DNA from: Actinomycetospora sp.
GTDB lineage: Bacteria > Actinomycetota > Actinomycetes > Mycobacteriales > Pseudonocardiaceae
DNA: 5,169 bases
Reading direction: 5' to 3'
Assembly: GCA_025925615.1 (NCBI GenBank)
Contig: JAICLN010000297.1
Location: forward strand, 1 to 5,169
Shown: in pieces, positions 4,635-5,169 of the stretch
Position numbering within the stretch: position 1 is the stretch's first letter
Layout of the letters: each line of letters opens with the position of its first letter
Translations under genes and position numbers: made by a program
The notes under the pieces: generated by a model
Seen by the model: only the letters and a program-made list of their open reading frames with translations
Database searches by the model: none
What the model was told of the DNA's origin: nothing

Positions 4635-5169
4635 GTGACGGTCCCGTTCTGGATCTGGGCGGCGACGGTGGGCGGGATCGCCCTGCTGGTCGCCGTCGAC
4701 ATCTGGCACGCGCGGTCGCCGCACGAGGTGAGCTTCCGCGAGGCGACGCTGTGGTCGGTGATCTACGTCGTCGTCGCGCTGGCGTTCGGCGCCGGCGTGT
4801 GGGTCTTCATGGGTTCGCAGTCCGGCGTCGAGTACTTCTCGGGCTGGCTGGTCGAGAAGAGCCTCTCGGTCGACAACCTGTTCATCTTCGCGGTGATCCT
4901 CGGCCAGTTCGCCGTGCCGAAGCGCCACCAGCAGAAGGTGCTGCTCTGGGGCGTCATCGGCGCCCTGGTGTTGCGCGCGATCTTCATCCTCATCGGCGCC
5001 GCGGTGATCTCGGCGTTCGCCTTCGTCTTCGTGGTCTTCGGGCTGTTCCTGCTCTACACCGCCTACGGCCTGTTGCGCTCCCACGGCAGCGAGCCGAAGG
5101 ACATGAGCGACAACGTCGCGGTGCGCCTCACCCGCCGCCTCGTCACCGTCCACGAGGAGGACACCGCCG
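4635..5169 (+). CDS. TerC-family integral membrane protein, 3' end missing (partial)
   Basis: The first 178 codons are present with no stop; the window edge cuts the gene, and family members are usually about 320-370 residues. Hydrophobic helices are visible at about 4-23, 39-60, 80-94, 102-123 and 125-147, before a polar loop. The family signature is clear: VEKSLSVDNLFIFAVILGQF (73-92), then VPKRHQQKVLLWGVIGALVL (94-113), with the membrane acidic residues E74 and D80 and an earlier D22. TerC/Alx proteins are membrane transporters linked to manganese export, metal supply to secreted enzymes and, in some bacteria, tellurite resistance. Manganese handling is the more likely role here because no other tellurite-resistance (ter) genes are visible. 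The start is GTG, supported by the GGAGGGAG site. It is divergent from the glycosidase gene, and the leader holds a possible ECF-sigma promoter and a hairpin. The C-terminal half, including any cytoplasmic extension, is outside the window. Confidence 0.92.
   Translation, partial: MTVPFWIWAATVGGIALLVAVDIWHARSPHEVSFREATLWSVIYVVVALAFGAGVWVFMGSQSGVEYFSGWLVEKSLSVDNLFIFAVILGQFAVPKRHQQKVLLWGVIGALVLRAIFILIGAAVISAFAFVFVVFGLFLLYTAYGLLRSHGSEPKDMSDNVAVRLTRRLVTVHEEDTA

Noticed and set aside
3822..5153. Long minus-strand frame opposite TerC and the 5' half of the glycosidase
   Set aside because: The His/Asp/Glu/Arg-rich translation is typical of the antisense of membrane-protein codons. The plus strand encodes a convincing TerC N-terminus.

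Overview
The window is very GC-rich, with strongly G/C-biased third codon positions, GTG starts and purine-rich Shine-Dalgarno sites. This points to a high-GC actinobacterium. A member of the Pseudonocardiaceae (Pseudonocardia- or Actinomycetospora-like) is my best guess, made from protein style only.

Layout, left to right. (1) Bases 1-104 are the 3' end of a plus-strand gene that looks like the C-terminus of a TetR-family regulator. (2) A 146-bp gap holds a perfect 11-bp inverted repeat (124-155) and structured leader sequence. (3) Bases 251-2278 encode a 675-residue FAD-dependent acyl-CoA oxidase. (4) Bases 2378-2875 encode a small DUF4190-like membrane protein with a cysteine-containing tail. 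(5) A 284-bp convergent gap (2876-3159) contains no gene I can support, but it has hairpins and a roughly 100-nt imperfect inverted repeat. (6) Bases 4416-3160 (minus strand) encode a secreted phosphodiester glycosidase (NAGPA/DUF2233 domain). (7) A 218-bp divergent gap carries three GGGAAC boxes, one in a plausible ECF-sigma promoter, and a GC-rich hairpin just before the next ribosome binding site. (8) From 4635 to the window edge runs the first 178 codons of a TerC-family membrane metal transporter.

The genes do not form one pathway. The TetR-like gene and the acyl-CoA oxidase plausibly form a regulator/target pair for fatty-acid beta-oxidation, with the dyad as candidate operator. The DUF4190-like protein, the exported glycosidase and TerC are all envelope-associated but are separately transcribed housekeeping or accessory genes. 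I see no mobile element, CRISPR array, tRNA or rRNA. I do not see convincing evidence of an undescribed multi-gene system. The observations most worth a second look are the regulatory-looking sequences between the genes.
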